Shown here: one piece after another, positions 41,970 to 51,800 of the stretch
Layout: every line of letters starts with the position of its first letter
How positions within the stretch are numbered: position 1 is the stretch's first letter
Source: Cyanophora paradoxa
Lineage: Eukaryota; Glaucocystophyceae; Cyanophorales; Cyanophoraceae
DNA: 64,000 bases
NCBI GenBank assembly: GCA_004431415.1
Contig: QPMI01000010.1
Span: 434,001 to 498,000, forward strand
Direction of reading: 5' to 3'
The notes under the pieces: generated by a model
Told to the model about the DNA's origin: nothing
Databases searched by the model: none
Seen by the model: the letters and a program-made list of their open reading frames with translations, nothing else
Program-made: the position numbers and the translations under genes

Positions 41970-42200
41970 TCAGTTGCTGCTCTCAGTGGTTAAAAAGTAT
42001 TTAGCCGGCCTCCCCATTGGCCTCACCACTTCTTTTTGTGCCCTTCGGCGATAATATGATGCCAAGGCTTGTTGTTTCTTAACCTCTCTATATGCTGGGT
42101 CTTCCCTGTATCTTTTTTGGTTTGCTAAAGCGCTCTTAATATAACTCTCACTTACAGGACTATCAACGGTGAACTCAACCAGACTGATGGTATCATCCAT
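41970..42200 (-). CDS. Small basic protein with GRP tail, paralogue of 36989-37180
   Basis: 76 residues: an acidic N-terminus (MDDTISLVEFTVDSPVSES), then a basic half with KRYREDPAYREVKKQQALAS, a YYRRR cluster and VRPMGRPAKYF. DPAxRE, the tyrosine-arginine cluster and the terminal GRP are shared with the plus-strand gene near the polymerase. The RPxGRP core resembles an AT-hook. A DNA-binding or chromatin-related role is an inference. Confidence 0.55.
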   Translation of the reverse strand: MDDTISLVEFTVDSPVSESYIKSALANQKRYREDPAYREVKKQQALASYYRRRAQKEVVRPMGRPAKYFLTTESSN

Positions 42201-42228
42201 TTATAATAGAAAAAACGTTTATTTTTTC

Positions 42229-42963
42229 TCAAAGCCAAACCCGTCGTTTATACACTGTGGGGGCTACGCCTTTGTCCACCTCTGCCTTTGTAGCACCTGG
42301 CTCAATAGTCCCCTTTTGGGTCTTTGTTTTCATTTCATCAACAGCTTGCTCATCGATTTGGGTCTCTTTCTTGGCAATAAACTGTTTATCTGGAATCCCA
42401 GTTATCCCCATTTTGAACACCTCCTTTCTAAGCATCTCCTTGAGTTTGGACCTCTCTCTCTTCTCAGTTACATACTGCTCCAAAGCACTTGACTTGGCTT
42501 CCAGATCTTTAAGCTTGGCAGTCATTTCGTCCCATTGAGCCTTGGGAACTCTATGAATATTCTGGGTGGGAGCAGTCTTGTATGTGACTTCACCCGCCAT
42601 AGACTGGATAACCTTGTCGGATTCTTTACTGAGACCCTCACCTTTGCGAGTGAGTGATAGATCTTGGAGCCCAAGACCTTTATCATCAGCAGCACCTATA
42701 ATTCGCCTGGCACCCTCACCCACAGCCTTCATTTTAGAAGCTTCAGGGGAGATGTTGAGCTGATCACTGGTGGACGTCTGTGGGGCTTTGTCATCAAAAG
42801 ATTCCTCATAGGCGGCATTAAGGGGATCCTCTTGCTGTTGTGAGGGCTTAACCTCATTCATTCCATTGAATTTAAGCGGGTCTGTGTTAATGGAGCCATT
42901 GTTACCACCACCTGAATACCCAACAGCCCCAGCAGGGATGCCTATTTTCCGTTTGGGGGGCAT
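42229..42963 (-). CDS. Virion-cluster protein with coiled coil, unidentified
   Basis: 244 residues lying directly downstream of the packaging ATPase on the same strand. The N-terminus is basic and Gly-rich (MPPKRKIGIPAGAVGYSGGG), the middle polar and probably disordered, and residues about 145-190 form a likely coiled coil (EMTAKLKDLEAKSSALEQYV then KRERSKLKEMLRKEVFKMG). Its place in the capsid gene cluster suggests a virion or core role. I do not recognise the family, and it lacks protease motifs. Confidence 0.55.
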   Translation of the reverse strand: MPPKRKIGIPAGAVGYSGGGNNGSINTDPLKFNGMNEVKPSQQQEDPLNAAYEESFDDKAPQTSTSDQLNISPEASKMKAVGEGARRIIGAADDKGLGLQDLSLTRKGEGLSKESDKVIQSMAGEVTYKTAPTQNIHRVPKAQWDEMTAKLKDLEAKSSALEQYVTEKRERSKLKEMLRKEVFKMGITGIPDKQFIAKKETQIDEQAVDEMKTKTQKGTIEPGATKAEVDKGVAPTVYKRRVWL

Positions 42964-42991
42964 TGTGTCTTTATTAAAGTGAGAGATATTT

Positions 42992-43774
42992 TTATAGACC
43001 GCGTTTATATCGCATTAACTTACTACTATGAACTTGGCTTTTCACTTCTTTGCGCCCCTCTTCTTTCTCTGGTGGTTTAAGCTCATCTTCTTTCTTCTTT
43101 GGCTTCCTGTGGAACCGTGGAAATGGGAAATCTTTGACCAAATCCGCTTTATCTACGAAATATTTCACAGAATAATCTGCGGATGACCAAATTAGGAACT
43201 GGTAGGAATGTACGTACTCTTCAAACATTTTATAGAAAACATCTTTGTCCCGCATTATATTGTATTCTTCCTCAATGGCTTCAAGCTCCTTTCTATTGGC
43301 AGCGCTGAGGAACATAGCATAATCTGAGTTGACGCGAATGGTCGATGAGACTTTCCTTAGCTTTTGTGTGATACAGATAATAGATATTTTCGAATGTCTA
43401 CCACGACTGTAAAGACTTCCGATTATTTTATCTCGGGTCAAATCTACTATTTCGTTGTCAATAAGGTCGTCCAAAACAACACATAATTGGTTAACAGGTT
43501 CCCCTTTTTCTATTTTCTCTTGCCTTTCATCCAGCAATTTAGCAATGTAAGGGGCGTCCCATTTCCCCAATTGTAATGTGGCCACCTTATCCCAGAAATG
43601 ATTAAAGCTTGTTCCACTCACCACCAAAACGACATCAATCTTTTTGGCATCATGAAGCTGCTTGAGCCAGTACTTTACAGCCTCTGATTTACCAGTAGCA
43701 GATTTGCCAATTGCCAAAACGCGGAAAGGGGGATTTATCATCTCACCAGCATTAAATTCGTCCAAGTCGCCCAT
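42992..43774 (-). CDS. FtsK/HerA-type genome packaging ATPase
   Basis: 260 residues of the A32-like ATPase family that pumps viral DNA into preformed capsids. Walker A is AIGKSATGKSEAVKYW (residues 21-36). Walker B is LCVVLDDLIDN (97-107), with paired Asp at 102-103. A sensor-type segment KISIICITQKLRKVSSTIR follows, with the conserved Gln. The C-terminus is Lys/Glu-rich. It lies 54 bp downstream of the major capsid gene on the same strand, the usual Polinton-like arrangement. A TTTATAGAAGG element is just upstream of the start. Confidence 0.92.
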   Translation of the reverse strand: MGDLDEFNAGEMINPPFRVLAIGKSATGKSEAVKYWLKQLHDAKKIDVVLVVSGTSFNHFWDKVATLQLGKWDAPYIAKLLDERQEKIEKGEPVNQLCVVLDDLIDNEIVDLTRDKIIGSLYSRGRHSKISIICITQKLRKVSSTIRVNSDYAMFLSAANRKELEAIEEEYNIMRDKDVFYKMFEEYVHSYQFLIWSSADYSVKYFVDKADLVKDFPFPRFHRKPKKKEDELKPPEKEEGRKEVKSQVHSSKLMRYKRGL

Positions 43775-43827
43775 GCTTCCTTCTATAAAGAACCAGATAA
43801 AAATAATACGATGTGACTGAATATGGT

Positions 43828-45198
43828 TTATAGATTGATTCGCCTCAAGCCGTCCTTGTCCACAATAATGAAACTATGCATGAGAGCGCGAACATTGACA
43901 TCAATTGCCTTGTCAGTGGGCATGTAGAGAGTGAGGAATGAAGATGAAGAATTGGTCAGGTCAACATAGCCAGACTGGGCAACATTGCGAATAGCCTTCT
44001 CACCATCAAGACAGAATGGCAGCCCTGAAAGAACATAGCGATCAGCAACCTTATCCATGTTAGAGCATTTGAAGACATCAGCAATCAGCTCAGCACCCTT
44101 GAGCAGTGGAATGGGCTCAGTGGCATAGAGACGTTGACCATTAATTTCCACAGTGAAAGTAATATCTTTGGAGTTGGAGTAGGTCTTAAGTACACTGTGG
44201 GAACCATTAGCTTTGTCAACATTAGCGTTATCACGAACTGAAACAAGCAGAGCATAAACGAGACCTGATATTTGGGAGAGGTTAACTCGATTGGGTTGGG
44301 CAAGACCCTTGGCTTTCATATCACTGACATCCACAAATCCAATATCCAGAGCAGGGATAGCCATGCCAGTTGTCTTTACCTTCTCAATAACAGTAGCGAA
44401 AAGCTCATCAGACACATTAACAGCATACATATAAAGGCGAGGAGAAGTAATTTTAATTTCAACGTTTGGCGCACCAAGATTGAAAGTGGTGATGTTTTGG
44501 CCAACATGTGCCAGCACAGATTCAGCAGGTGCGACGCCAAGCCCATCATCCTTGTCCCCATCAATGGCTGTGTCCCCAGCCTTAGGAAGAGTACGACCAC
44601 CATAAGAAGTCTCAACATAACCCTTCCCTACATCCTTGAACCAAACAGTTACTACCATTTCACCAGACAGAGCACCAAGAGGTAGGTAGTGGTTTAGCCA
44701 AGGCACAGGAATTTCAACAAAGAATGAGCCACCAAGTCGGTTGGTTCCATGGGCGGGGATGCCGTGAAGCATGCCCATTGATCGCTTCTTTTTGGCAAGC
44801 TGATCCTCACTATAATAGACAAGAGGGAAATGAGCAAGGAAATCAGAAGGGATATGGTAGGTGTATGACCCATAGGTAATTTCAAGTCGCTGAACCAAAG
44901 CACCAACTGGGCGAGTATACCCATTTCGAACAAGATCAGCATCACCAAAAGTGATAGCTGGAAGGTCGAAGGCAAGTTCGAGTTTGCCACAGAAATTGTA
45001 GCGAGGGAGTTTGAATGAAATGCGATTTCCAACACTATTTTCAAAAGTATTGCTCGGGTTCACAACAACAAGAACGGGCTTCGACTTGGATTCAAGACCA
45101 AGCATTAGGGAGTTATCCAGAAAGAAGGCCTTGGCCTCCTCTGGGGTTGTTAGGGCTTCTTTCAACGAAAGGCGCTGGAGGGTCGACGTAATATCCAT
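43828..45198 (-). CDS. Major capsid protein (double jelly roll)
   Basis: 456 residues, in the range for Polinton-like major capsid proteins. Diagnostic for me are the strand pattern of the first jelly roll (RISFKLPRYNFCGKLELAFD), the segment FFVEIPVPWLNHYLPLGALS followed by GEMVVTVWFKDV, which corresponds to the conserved aromatic-Pro-LPL region of this family, and the position next to the packaging ATPase and penton-like gene. The second half shows further beta-rich stretches (VEIKITSPRLYMYAVNVSDE). It forms the trimeric capsomers of the icosahedral shell. No frame damage is seen. Confidence 0.85.
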   Translation of the reverse strand: MDITSTLQRLSLKEALTTPEEAKAFFLDNSLMLGLESKSKPVLVVVNPSNTFENSVGNRISFKLPRYNFCGKLELAFDLPAITFGDADLVRNGYTRPVGALVQRLEITYGSYTYHIPSDFLAHFPLVYYSEDQLAKKKRSMGMLHGIPAHGTNRLGGSFFVEIPVPWLNHYLPLGALSGEMVVTVWFKDVGKGYVETSYGGRTLPKAGDTAIDGDKDDGLGVAPAESVLAHVGQNITTFNLGAPNVEIKITSPRLYMYAVNVSDELFATVIEKVKTTGMAIPALDIGFVDVSDMKAKGLAQPNRVNLSQISGLVYALLVSVRDNANVDKANGSHSVLKTYSNSKDITFTVEINGQRLYATEPIPLLKGAELIADVFKCSNMDKVADRYVLSGLPFCLDGEKAIRNVAQSGYVDLTNSSSSFLTLYMPTDKAIDVNVRALMHSFIIVDKDGLRRINL

Positions 45199-45252
45199 GA
45201 TTTTCTCTTTTATTATACTGTAACATAAAAAAATTACGAATGAACCTTGTGT

Positions 45253-46284
45253 TTACCCAAAACTCGCAATGATTGGATATGTTGGATGACTTTGTGACAT
45301 CCGCATCTTAAAGTATTCATAGACAGGGTCGCCTGCTGGCTCCTCCCCATATCGAATTTCAAATGTGAGGTGGACAGGTTGACCCTCAAAATCGATTGGT
45401 TCGTTTATAGCATTTACTATATCCACAGAGAATGTAGACAAACCCATTTTTTTGTTATAGTACTTGTAAAGTGGGTGAGATTCTGTTGAATTGTAAACCA
45501 CATGCTCACCGTAGTCCTTGTCAGGAACTACTATTTTATGGAAGTAACCAGTCAGGAGACCATCCCCACACTGAACCAGATCACCCAACTCTTTTACTCT
45601 GACAAATAAAACACTGTCCCTGGTCTTTTCAGGCTCAAACGAAGATATAATACCATTCACCCGTTCACCAGTAAAGATGCCATCAGTAAGAGCATTATAA
45701 ACCTGTGATTGGATTGGGGAATTTCCATATCTTCCGGGATCAAGACCAAGCAATCGGGCAGCGCTCAGTAACTTTTGGATCGTTTTCTGGTTTGGATTTC
45801 CAGCAACAGAGAAGGCTAGATAGAAAGGTTTCTCTGAGTGGAATATAATTCGTTTTAGTGACTCATCCCATTTACAGCGAATAGATGGTTCCGGCTCTCT
45901 ATCATCGAATTTCGCATTAATTACATTTACCAATTGCTGGTGGCTTTGAATGGGTTTTTTGCGGCTTATTATTAATTGCTTCCAAGGTTCAAAGCCGGCC
46001 GCTGGTCGAGTAGTTGGAATGCCATCAATGCCAGCACCATCGAATTCTTCACTCCAAAAAATGCTGAATGAATTATCAATTGTAATATCCCCTGGTTGCG
46101 TTTCACCACTCACCATAGGGATACTATTATAAAATTCGGCCGAGACCAGCCTGACAGCCCTCACATTCTCATATATGTTTGGAAGTCGAGCTATAAAGCT
46201 TGAAGTAGGACCGTCACCAGAGATTGTATTAAAAGAGCTCACCTCAATGTAGTCCACGGGCATTCTCCTTTTATCTATATTCAT
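45253..46284 (-). CDS. Penton-like minor capsid protein
   Basis: 343 residues. The N-terminal region (DYIEVSSFNTISGDGPTSSF then NVRAVRLVSAEFYNSIPMV) matches the pattern of Polinton-like minor capsid/penton proteins, in which a short conserved start is followed by a strand and an 'xxAExYNSIP'-type motif. The rest is beta-rich. It is adjacent to the major capsid gene on the same strand and divergent from a second protein of the same type at 46293, only 8 bp away. It probably closes the icosahedral vertices. Confidence 0.7.
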   Translation of the reverse strand: MNIDKRRMPVDYIEVSSFNTISGDGPTSSFIARLPNIYENVRAVRLVSAEFYNSIPMVSGETQPGDITIDNSFSIFWSEEFDGAGIDGIPTTRPAAGFEPWKQLIISRKKPIQSHQQLVNVINAKFDDREPEPSIRCKWDESLKRIIFHSEKPFYLAFSVAGNPNQKTIQKLLSAARLLGLDPGRYGNSPIQSQVYNALTDGIFTGERVNGIISSFEPEKTRDSVLFVRVKELGDLVQCGDGLLTGYFHKIVVPDKDYGEHVVYNSTESHPLYKYYNKKMGLSTFSVDIVNAINEPIDFEGQPVHLTFEIRYGEEPAGDPVYEYFKMRMSQSHPTYPIIASFG

Positions 46285-46292
46285 ATATTAAA
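46285..46292. promoter_or_regulatory. 8-bp gap between divergent capsid-gene starts
   Basis: The start codons at 46284 (minus) and 46293 (plus) are separated by only 8 bp inside the AT-rich TATCTATATTCATATATTAA. Each gene's promoter must lie within the other's coding sequence, so the two 5' transcripts overlap in antisense. Confidence 0.6.
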
Positions 46293-47228
46293 ATGAACCG
46301 GCTTGTCAATGTTGATAGCAGGGATCGCAGCCAAGGTGAAACCGAAAACTCTTACAGGGTTGCCCTCACAACACCAGTAGAGAGACCTCGAGAGTGTAGG
46401 GTTATTTACGCAGAAATTCCAAACAGCATTTACAATAGTGTGGGAACAGATCATTTAATAGTGGAATTCACCTATCAGGATAGTTCTGTCACTGAAACAG
46501 TAACTTACAACATTTCCCCCCTGCCAACCGGTTATATCAATCAGGGACATTTTGGGGTCACCCAACCATACAACTATGGATTGAACTATGTGTTCTATGA
46601 GGAAACTATAGCAGGAAAAACAGTTGCTTTCGAATTCAAATTATTTTACAATCCAACCACTTATAAAGTGGAGTTCTACAGTAACAGATTTTTCCGTATA
46701 AGAGCAAGCAATAAGCGTATTGGTAAGCTTCTGGGGTTAAGCTCAACTGAGTTCCAGTCTTCATTTATGGATGACAATTCGCCCTCTCAATCTCCATATC
46801 GCCCTGAGAATTTTCTAAAGTATGATGGCAAACCTATCACACTCAATCACCCCTTGTGGGGAACTACCTTTTCGGGATCCAGACTTTCATCCACACCTCT
46901 TAGATATGTTTATTACAGCAATAAGATGGCAGACATGAACGCTGAGCAGTACCTTTATTTACATGTCAAAGAACTTGCTCCCTTTGCCAGCAGACATAAT
47001 ATAGTCCCAAAATCACAGCCACAAAACCAAGGCGCCATACTGAGACTCCAATTAAGCAAGGATATAGGAGGCTATGTTTACTATAATGGTGAACATGGGG
47101 AGTTTATTCGAATTAATGACCGACATCTGGTGGTGAGAGAACTAACAGTTGAGTTCAAAGACTACTTTGGTGACATCATTGACATGAATGGAATTGACAA
47201 TTCTTTTCAGCTCGAGTTTATCGAATAA
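46293..47228 (+). CDS. Second penton/minor-capsid-like protein
   Basis: 311 residues beginning MNRLVNVDSRDRSQGE, the 'DSRDR' start typical of viral penton/minor capsid proteins, followed by RECRVIYAEIPNSIYNSVGT. It shares with its divergent neighbour the order of N-terminal motif, AExxNSIxN motif and a GKLLGL/KLLSAARLLGL segment, so the two are likely paralogues. Having two may mean different vertex types or a base for the fibre. Its 3' end overlaps the convergent patatin gene by 11 bp. Confidence 0.7.
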   Translation: MNRLVNVDSRDRSQGETENSYRVALTTPVERPRECRVIYAEIPNSIYNSVGTDHLIVEFTYQDSSVTETVTYNISPLPTGYINQGHFGVTQPYNYGLNYVFYEETIAGKTVAFEFKLFYNPTTYKVEFYSNRFFRIRASNKRIGKLLGLSSTEFQSSFMDDNSPSQSPYRPENFLKYDGKPITLNHPLWGTTFSGSRLSSTPLRYVYYSNKMADMNAEQYLYLHVKELAPFASRHNIVPKSQPQNQGAILRLQLSKDIGGYVYYNGEHGEFIRINDRHLVVRELTVEFKDYFGDIIDMNGIDNSFQLEFIE

Positions 47229-48060
47229 ACGCACCTGTAAAATCGACTCTCATTGTGGGAGCATTCACATAGACAAGGGGATAAATGCGAACATATTTGA
47301 TTCTCAAAGAGAACCCTACGTAGAAAGCATCCTTGATGGTGAGAGGGTAACCATTTAATAAAGCTATATCGCCGGAATTATTAGCATTGTTTATATTCTC
47401 ACAAACAAATGTTTTGTTCTGCCCTTCTGCTCGAATAAAAGACCAGTTGATCCCATTAGTTGATGTAGCCACATTGAAAGTCTTTATAAAAGCATTGGTG
47501 TCCCCTGACCCATAGGCAACCACTGAAGAGAGTTCAAAAGTGTATGGGAAAGCAACTTGAAGGTACTCAGTGGGGGTCTCCCATATCTGCTCTGGAGCAA
47601 ATGCCCCAGCTTCCCAGCCAAATGATGAAGGTCGAGCCATGTGGGGCTCTTTACCTATCACAGAGGAGGAGGCAGTAAAAGCATCATCAGCAAGTTTGTA
47701 CCAATTAGCATCCAAAGGTGGTGACAGGGTGAGAGTGGAAGAGATATAAGCTTTTGATGGGTTCTTTAATTCATAGTTTGCTACCAGCAAATCGCAAAGC
47801 TTATTAATCATGGTGTTGTTTGCTGCTATGTATGTCTCAGTGAACGAAAGCATGTCGGGGATTTTAGAGGTATCATCAAGGGACTTGACTATGTGATTTG
47901 GAAGAGGAACAGATAGCCTATAGTACCTCCCATAATCCTGATCGTAGTTGTAAGGCAGCAACTCCTCCATCTTGTCAAGAGCTGACAGCTCACTTGCTGC
48001 CATGAGCATGTTAATCAATGGGCTTCCATCTGTTGAGGCAATCCATGAGAGAATGCCCAA
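47218..48060 (-). CDS. C-terminal part of the patatin protein with discoidin-like domain
   Basis: This 280-codon frame continues the upstream patatin gene after a one-base shift. It begins ILSWIASTDGSPLINMLMAA, the expected end of a patatin domain. Residues about 115-280 are a beta-rich module (YLQVAFPYTFELSSVVAYGS, TSTNGINWSFIRAEGQ, IRIYPL-type ending) resembling F5/8-type C (discoidin) carbohydrate- or lipid-binding domains. It has no good ATG of its own, which supports its being the 3' part of one gene spanning 47218-48773. The discoidin-like part could anchor the lipase to the virion or host surface. Confidence 0.7.
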   Translation of the reverse strand: MGILSWIASTDGSPLINMLMAASELSALDKMEELLPYNYDQDYGRYYRLSVPLPNHIVKSLDDTSKIPDMLSFTETYIAANNTMINKLCDLLVANYELKNPSKAYISSTLTLSPPLDANWYKLADDAFTASSSVIGKEPHMARPSSFGWEAGAFAPEQIWETPTEYLQVAFPYTFELSSVVAYGSGDTNAFIKTFNVATSTNGINWSFIRAEGQNKTFVCENINNANNSGDIALLNGYPLTIKDAFYVGFSLRIKYVRIYPLVYVNAPTMRVDFTGAFIR

Positions 48061-48773
48061 CTGTTCACAGTCTCATAACCATAGCCGAAATAATCAGACT
48101 CTAAATATGGGTCTACCTCACCACAAGAGATGCTTATAACTATAATGTCATCATCATCACTGTAAATCTTCCTCGCATGGCTATAGCCACACACACTTGG
48201 GTTATTGTTTCCTGAAATAGCACCATCAATAAGGCAAGCAGTTACCCCTCGATTAAAATCAACTATACTCACAGGAGAAAAGTAGGTGGGAGCAGCAGAG
48301 GTAGCCCTTGCTGCTATTTTACAGGGCAGAAAGTTATAGTTGTTATCATTTGTGATAAATATAGGTTTCATGTACTGAGTATCAAACGAAGTAATCACAA
48401 TGTCCTTTAAGGAATCTTGAATGAGAGATTCGCCAGTAACAGAATAGATTGCGCTTTCCAAAGGAGCCACATCATACTTGGTGTTAAAAAGGGCATTTTC
48501 GATTATATTTCGAGGATTCGCGAAAATCAAGGGCAGCTGAGTGAGGTAAATATTATGTAAATCACTGGCTGTGAGTTTGGGTTCGCCTGCCCTATCTGGA
48601 TGCCTGATGTTCAACCCAATGGCAATGATCCCACCCGTGGAAGTTCCACTAACAAGATCCACAAGGTCAATGATTTGCCTGCCAGTTCGATTTTCGATTT
48701 CTTTGAGCAGTCTGGTAATGATAATGCCCCTTGCTCCGCCTCCTGACAATGCTAAAACGACCTTGAGAGGCAT
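48015..48773 (-). CDS. Patatin-like phospholipase, catalytic part (frameshifted 3')
   Basis: 252 residues up to a premature stop. The patatin fold signatures are intact: oxyanion loop SGGGARG (10-16), nucleophile elbow GTSTGG with Ser45, and the catalytic DGA with Asp183. The enzyme would cleave acyl chains from membrane phospholipids or galactolipids, plausibly helping entry or exit. After about residue 235 the frame runs into a short unrelated tail, while the continuation of the patatin domain is in the -strand frame starting near 48060. The CCC run at 48056-48058 (GGG in the coding strand) is one base short for continuity, so this is either a sequencing indel or a real inactivating mutation. 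Confidence 0.8.
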   Translation of the reverse strand: MPLKVVLALSGGGARGIIITRLLKEIENRTGRQIIDLVDLVSGTSTGGIIAIGLNIRHPDRAGEPKLTASDLHNIYLTQLPLIFANPRNIIENALFNTKYDVAPLESAIYSVTGESLIQDSLKDIVITSFDTQYMKPIFITNDNNYNFLPCKIAARATSAAPTYFSPVSIVDFNRGVTACLIDGAISGNNNPSVCGYSHARKIYSDDDDIIVISISCGEVDPYLESDYFGYGYETVNSWAFSHGLPQQMEAH

Positions 48774-48816
48774 CTAATACTTATAAGGAATTTTATAAAT
48801 CCATATAGTAAAAGCC

Positions 48817-51800
48817 ATGAGCTTTAATTACCCCCCTAATCTGGAAACAATTCAAGATGGTAATTCCAGCAGCACAAAGCATGTGAACTTTGATAATATA
48901 AAAGTTAAAGGTTCAATATCAATCGACCACAGCTCTGACAGATCTTCAAAGACTCAATCAAGGGAGCATGCTCTTTCCTTAAATCAAACCGATCCAGACA
49001 AGGAGGATGTCAGTATAGCTTTTAGTTTGGGCAATGTGAAAGCCAACCAAGTAGCAGAGATCAAGGCAACCAGAAAGAGACCCAGAAGACTCAAACCAAG
49101 TGGAACCCATCCAGACATACCATCAAGGTGTGATAGTGGCCGTTTGATTTTCAATGTACAAGATGAGCAGGGCAAACAGAACACGGGTTTAAGAATTTAT
49201 AATGAGGGCAGCACCACAAAAACAGAGGTTCCCCAAGTATTACAAGTGGGCCATTTCCAGAACACGAATCAAGTCTGTTCAACTAATGATGTATACCCCA
49301 AGGATATTACATATGACTTTGCGAGGAATGAGCCGTTTGGGTTTTTTACTCCAAATGATGTCCACCAGAAAAAGCCATCAATTACCATCAACAGCAGCCC
49401 CACTCAACCAGTAGCAATCCATTTACACCCTGATCTTGTCGAAATGGATAGGCACCTTTTACCTTTGGTCACAAACACAAAAGACCTTGGAATCAGGACG
49501 AGGCAGTGGCGAAATATCCATGGAAGCAATGTGTATGCCAATGGTGAAAAGCTTGTCAGTGAGAAAACTATAAGGGAAATCTTTGAGCATTACGGTCCTG
49601 TTCCTGTCCCCTTTCCGCTTCCGTGGGATCCACCTGACCTGACACCAAAGAAGCAACCTGGGAGGGAATACACAGCAGAGGAAAATGTAGCCTTTGGGCA
49701 GCACATAGTTAGCTGGGAAAAAGTCAGAAACAAACCAGTATTTACAGATTACAAACAACCAGCTGAGGAGCTTTTATCACCAGATGTAAATGTTATACCT
49801 CTTGAAGATAGGCGATTTGAAGAGGATAATGTCTTACCAGATGGTTTCGACCCAAATCTTGTAACTTATGATCGCTACGAGCCTTTTGATGAGCAGCTTT
49901 TACCTGATGGTTTCGCACCTGATCTATTCGATTTCATAGTGGATTGGGAGGACATTCGAAATAAACCACAAACATATCCACCTGATCCCCATGGCCATGA
50001 TTGGGACGAAATCGAGAATAAACCTGATAGATTTCCACCTGTGGACCATAGGCATGATTGGGGAGAAATCGATGGAATACCAGAAGAATTTCCACCAGCA
50101 GACCATAGACACACTTGGGACGAAATTGATGTACCAGAATTATTCCCACCAGAAGACCACAGACACGATTGGGATGAAATCGACCAGCAACCTACTTTCG
50201 CATCAGCAGGTAATGCTGTGAATGATGGGCTACATGGTGTGAGTCTGTATAAAAATATAGACACAGAAGAACGATTACTATTAGATACATATTATGTCAA
50301 TCGCCACGGAATTAATGCTGGAACCACAATGGAAGGCGAACTCTATATTAGACCACCTACAAGAGTTAATTTAGTGGCAGCTGGTGGAGGTGTTGAAATA
50401 AAAGACACCAAACCAGGTATCTATTTAACAAGTTACTACCCTGACGACATCCCAATGACAGCAACATTACCACCTATACCATCTCTTCCAGCCAATCCAA
50501 TTAATTATGTAGACAAAGATGCGACTCTTCAGATTAATGTGACTGATGTTAGCGCTTTTGATGGATCAAGACCAAAGCTAATATTTAGCCGAGAACGGCT
50601 CTTACCTGATGATTTAGTTGGAGATCGAGACGATTACAAGCAATGTGAGATAGGGTGGAAGAAAACGAACTATAATGATGTTGATAAGCAAGGTGTTTTA
50701 GAAATAAATCAGAGAGCAGCAGCAAAAAACATTCACAACGAAAATATATCACGAGTGGTCACAGAGGATTATTTAGAAAATAAGAATTACATAGATGGAA
50801 CCGAATTAACTACTATACTCAATGATTATGTAACAGAAACTGAATATGCCACAACACTGGCAGCAGCATTAATACCCTATGTGACAGAGACTGAGCTTGA
50901 TGCTGAACTTGCTAAATATTTACCATTGACAGGTGGCACCATTACAGGTGATCTTACAGTCAATAGAGAACTGGAGGTAAAGGATAAGATTGTTATAGGG
51001 AACAATGAGATTTCAAGAGCCCCTTTAAACTTCTTAAATTTCGATGTTGGGGGTTTGTCTCATTGCCTTCTAAGATTTAATGCGAGTTTGGATGATGCTT
51101 GGGAAAATAATGTACTGGTCTATGAGCTTGTTAATAAAGCAAATGCTAATGTTATTCAAAAACTGATACAGTCAGGAAGTGTAGTATTCAGAAACTCAGG
51201 AGGTCCTAATAACAAACCCTACTATGATGTAGCAGACACCAATAGCTTCTCTACTTTCCGTTATTCCTTCACTTCTACAAATTCAGCAGGCTATGAAACC
51301 ATCGATTTCAGTGGAGGAATAACTGTCGCATTTGTGATTAAGTTAAGAAATGCTGAACCGCTTGAACCTATTTTACAGTTTGATGGGTCTTCTACACTTG
51401 GTAGTAATGGGCAAATTTGGAGTATTTCCAAAGGTCAATGGGGTGATGGTTTCGTTTTGAACATCAGTAAATTAGACCAATCTACTTTCAGGGTTCCACT
51501 CACAATTGACGAAGTAGATTCTTGGACAATCTATGACATCACAATCACAAGCACATCCGTAAAAGTGGGTGTTAATGCGAAAGAGAGACAGACCTTTTCG
51601 ATTACAAATGGTTCTCATCTGCCCCGAAATGATGTAAAGTATGTATATTTGGGAAGTCAATACTCGAAATTCGACCTGTGCGAATTCTATTGTTTCACAA
51701 GAGCCTTAACAGCTGCTGAATTATATAATCTACGGTGGTATCTTCATCAGTTCTACGGATTTGTAGAAGACTCTTCAAACCCAATACCAAGAGATGATAA

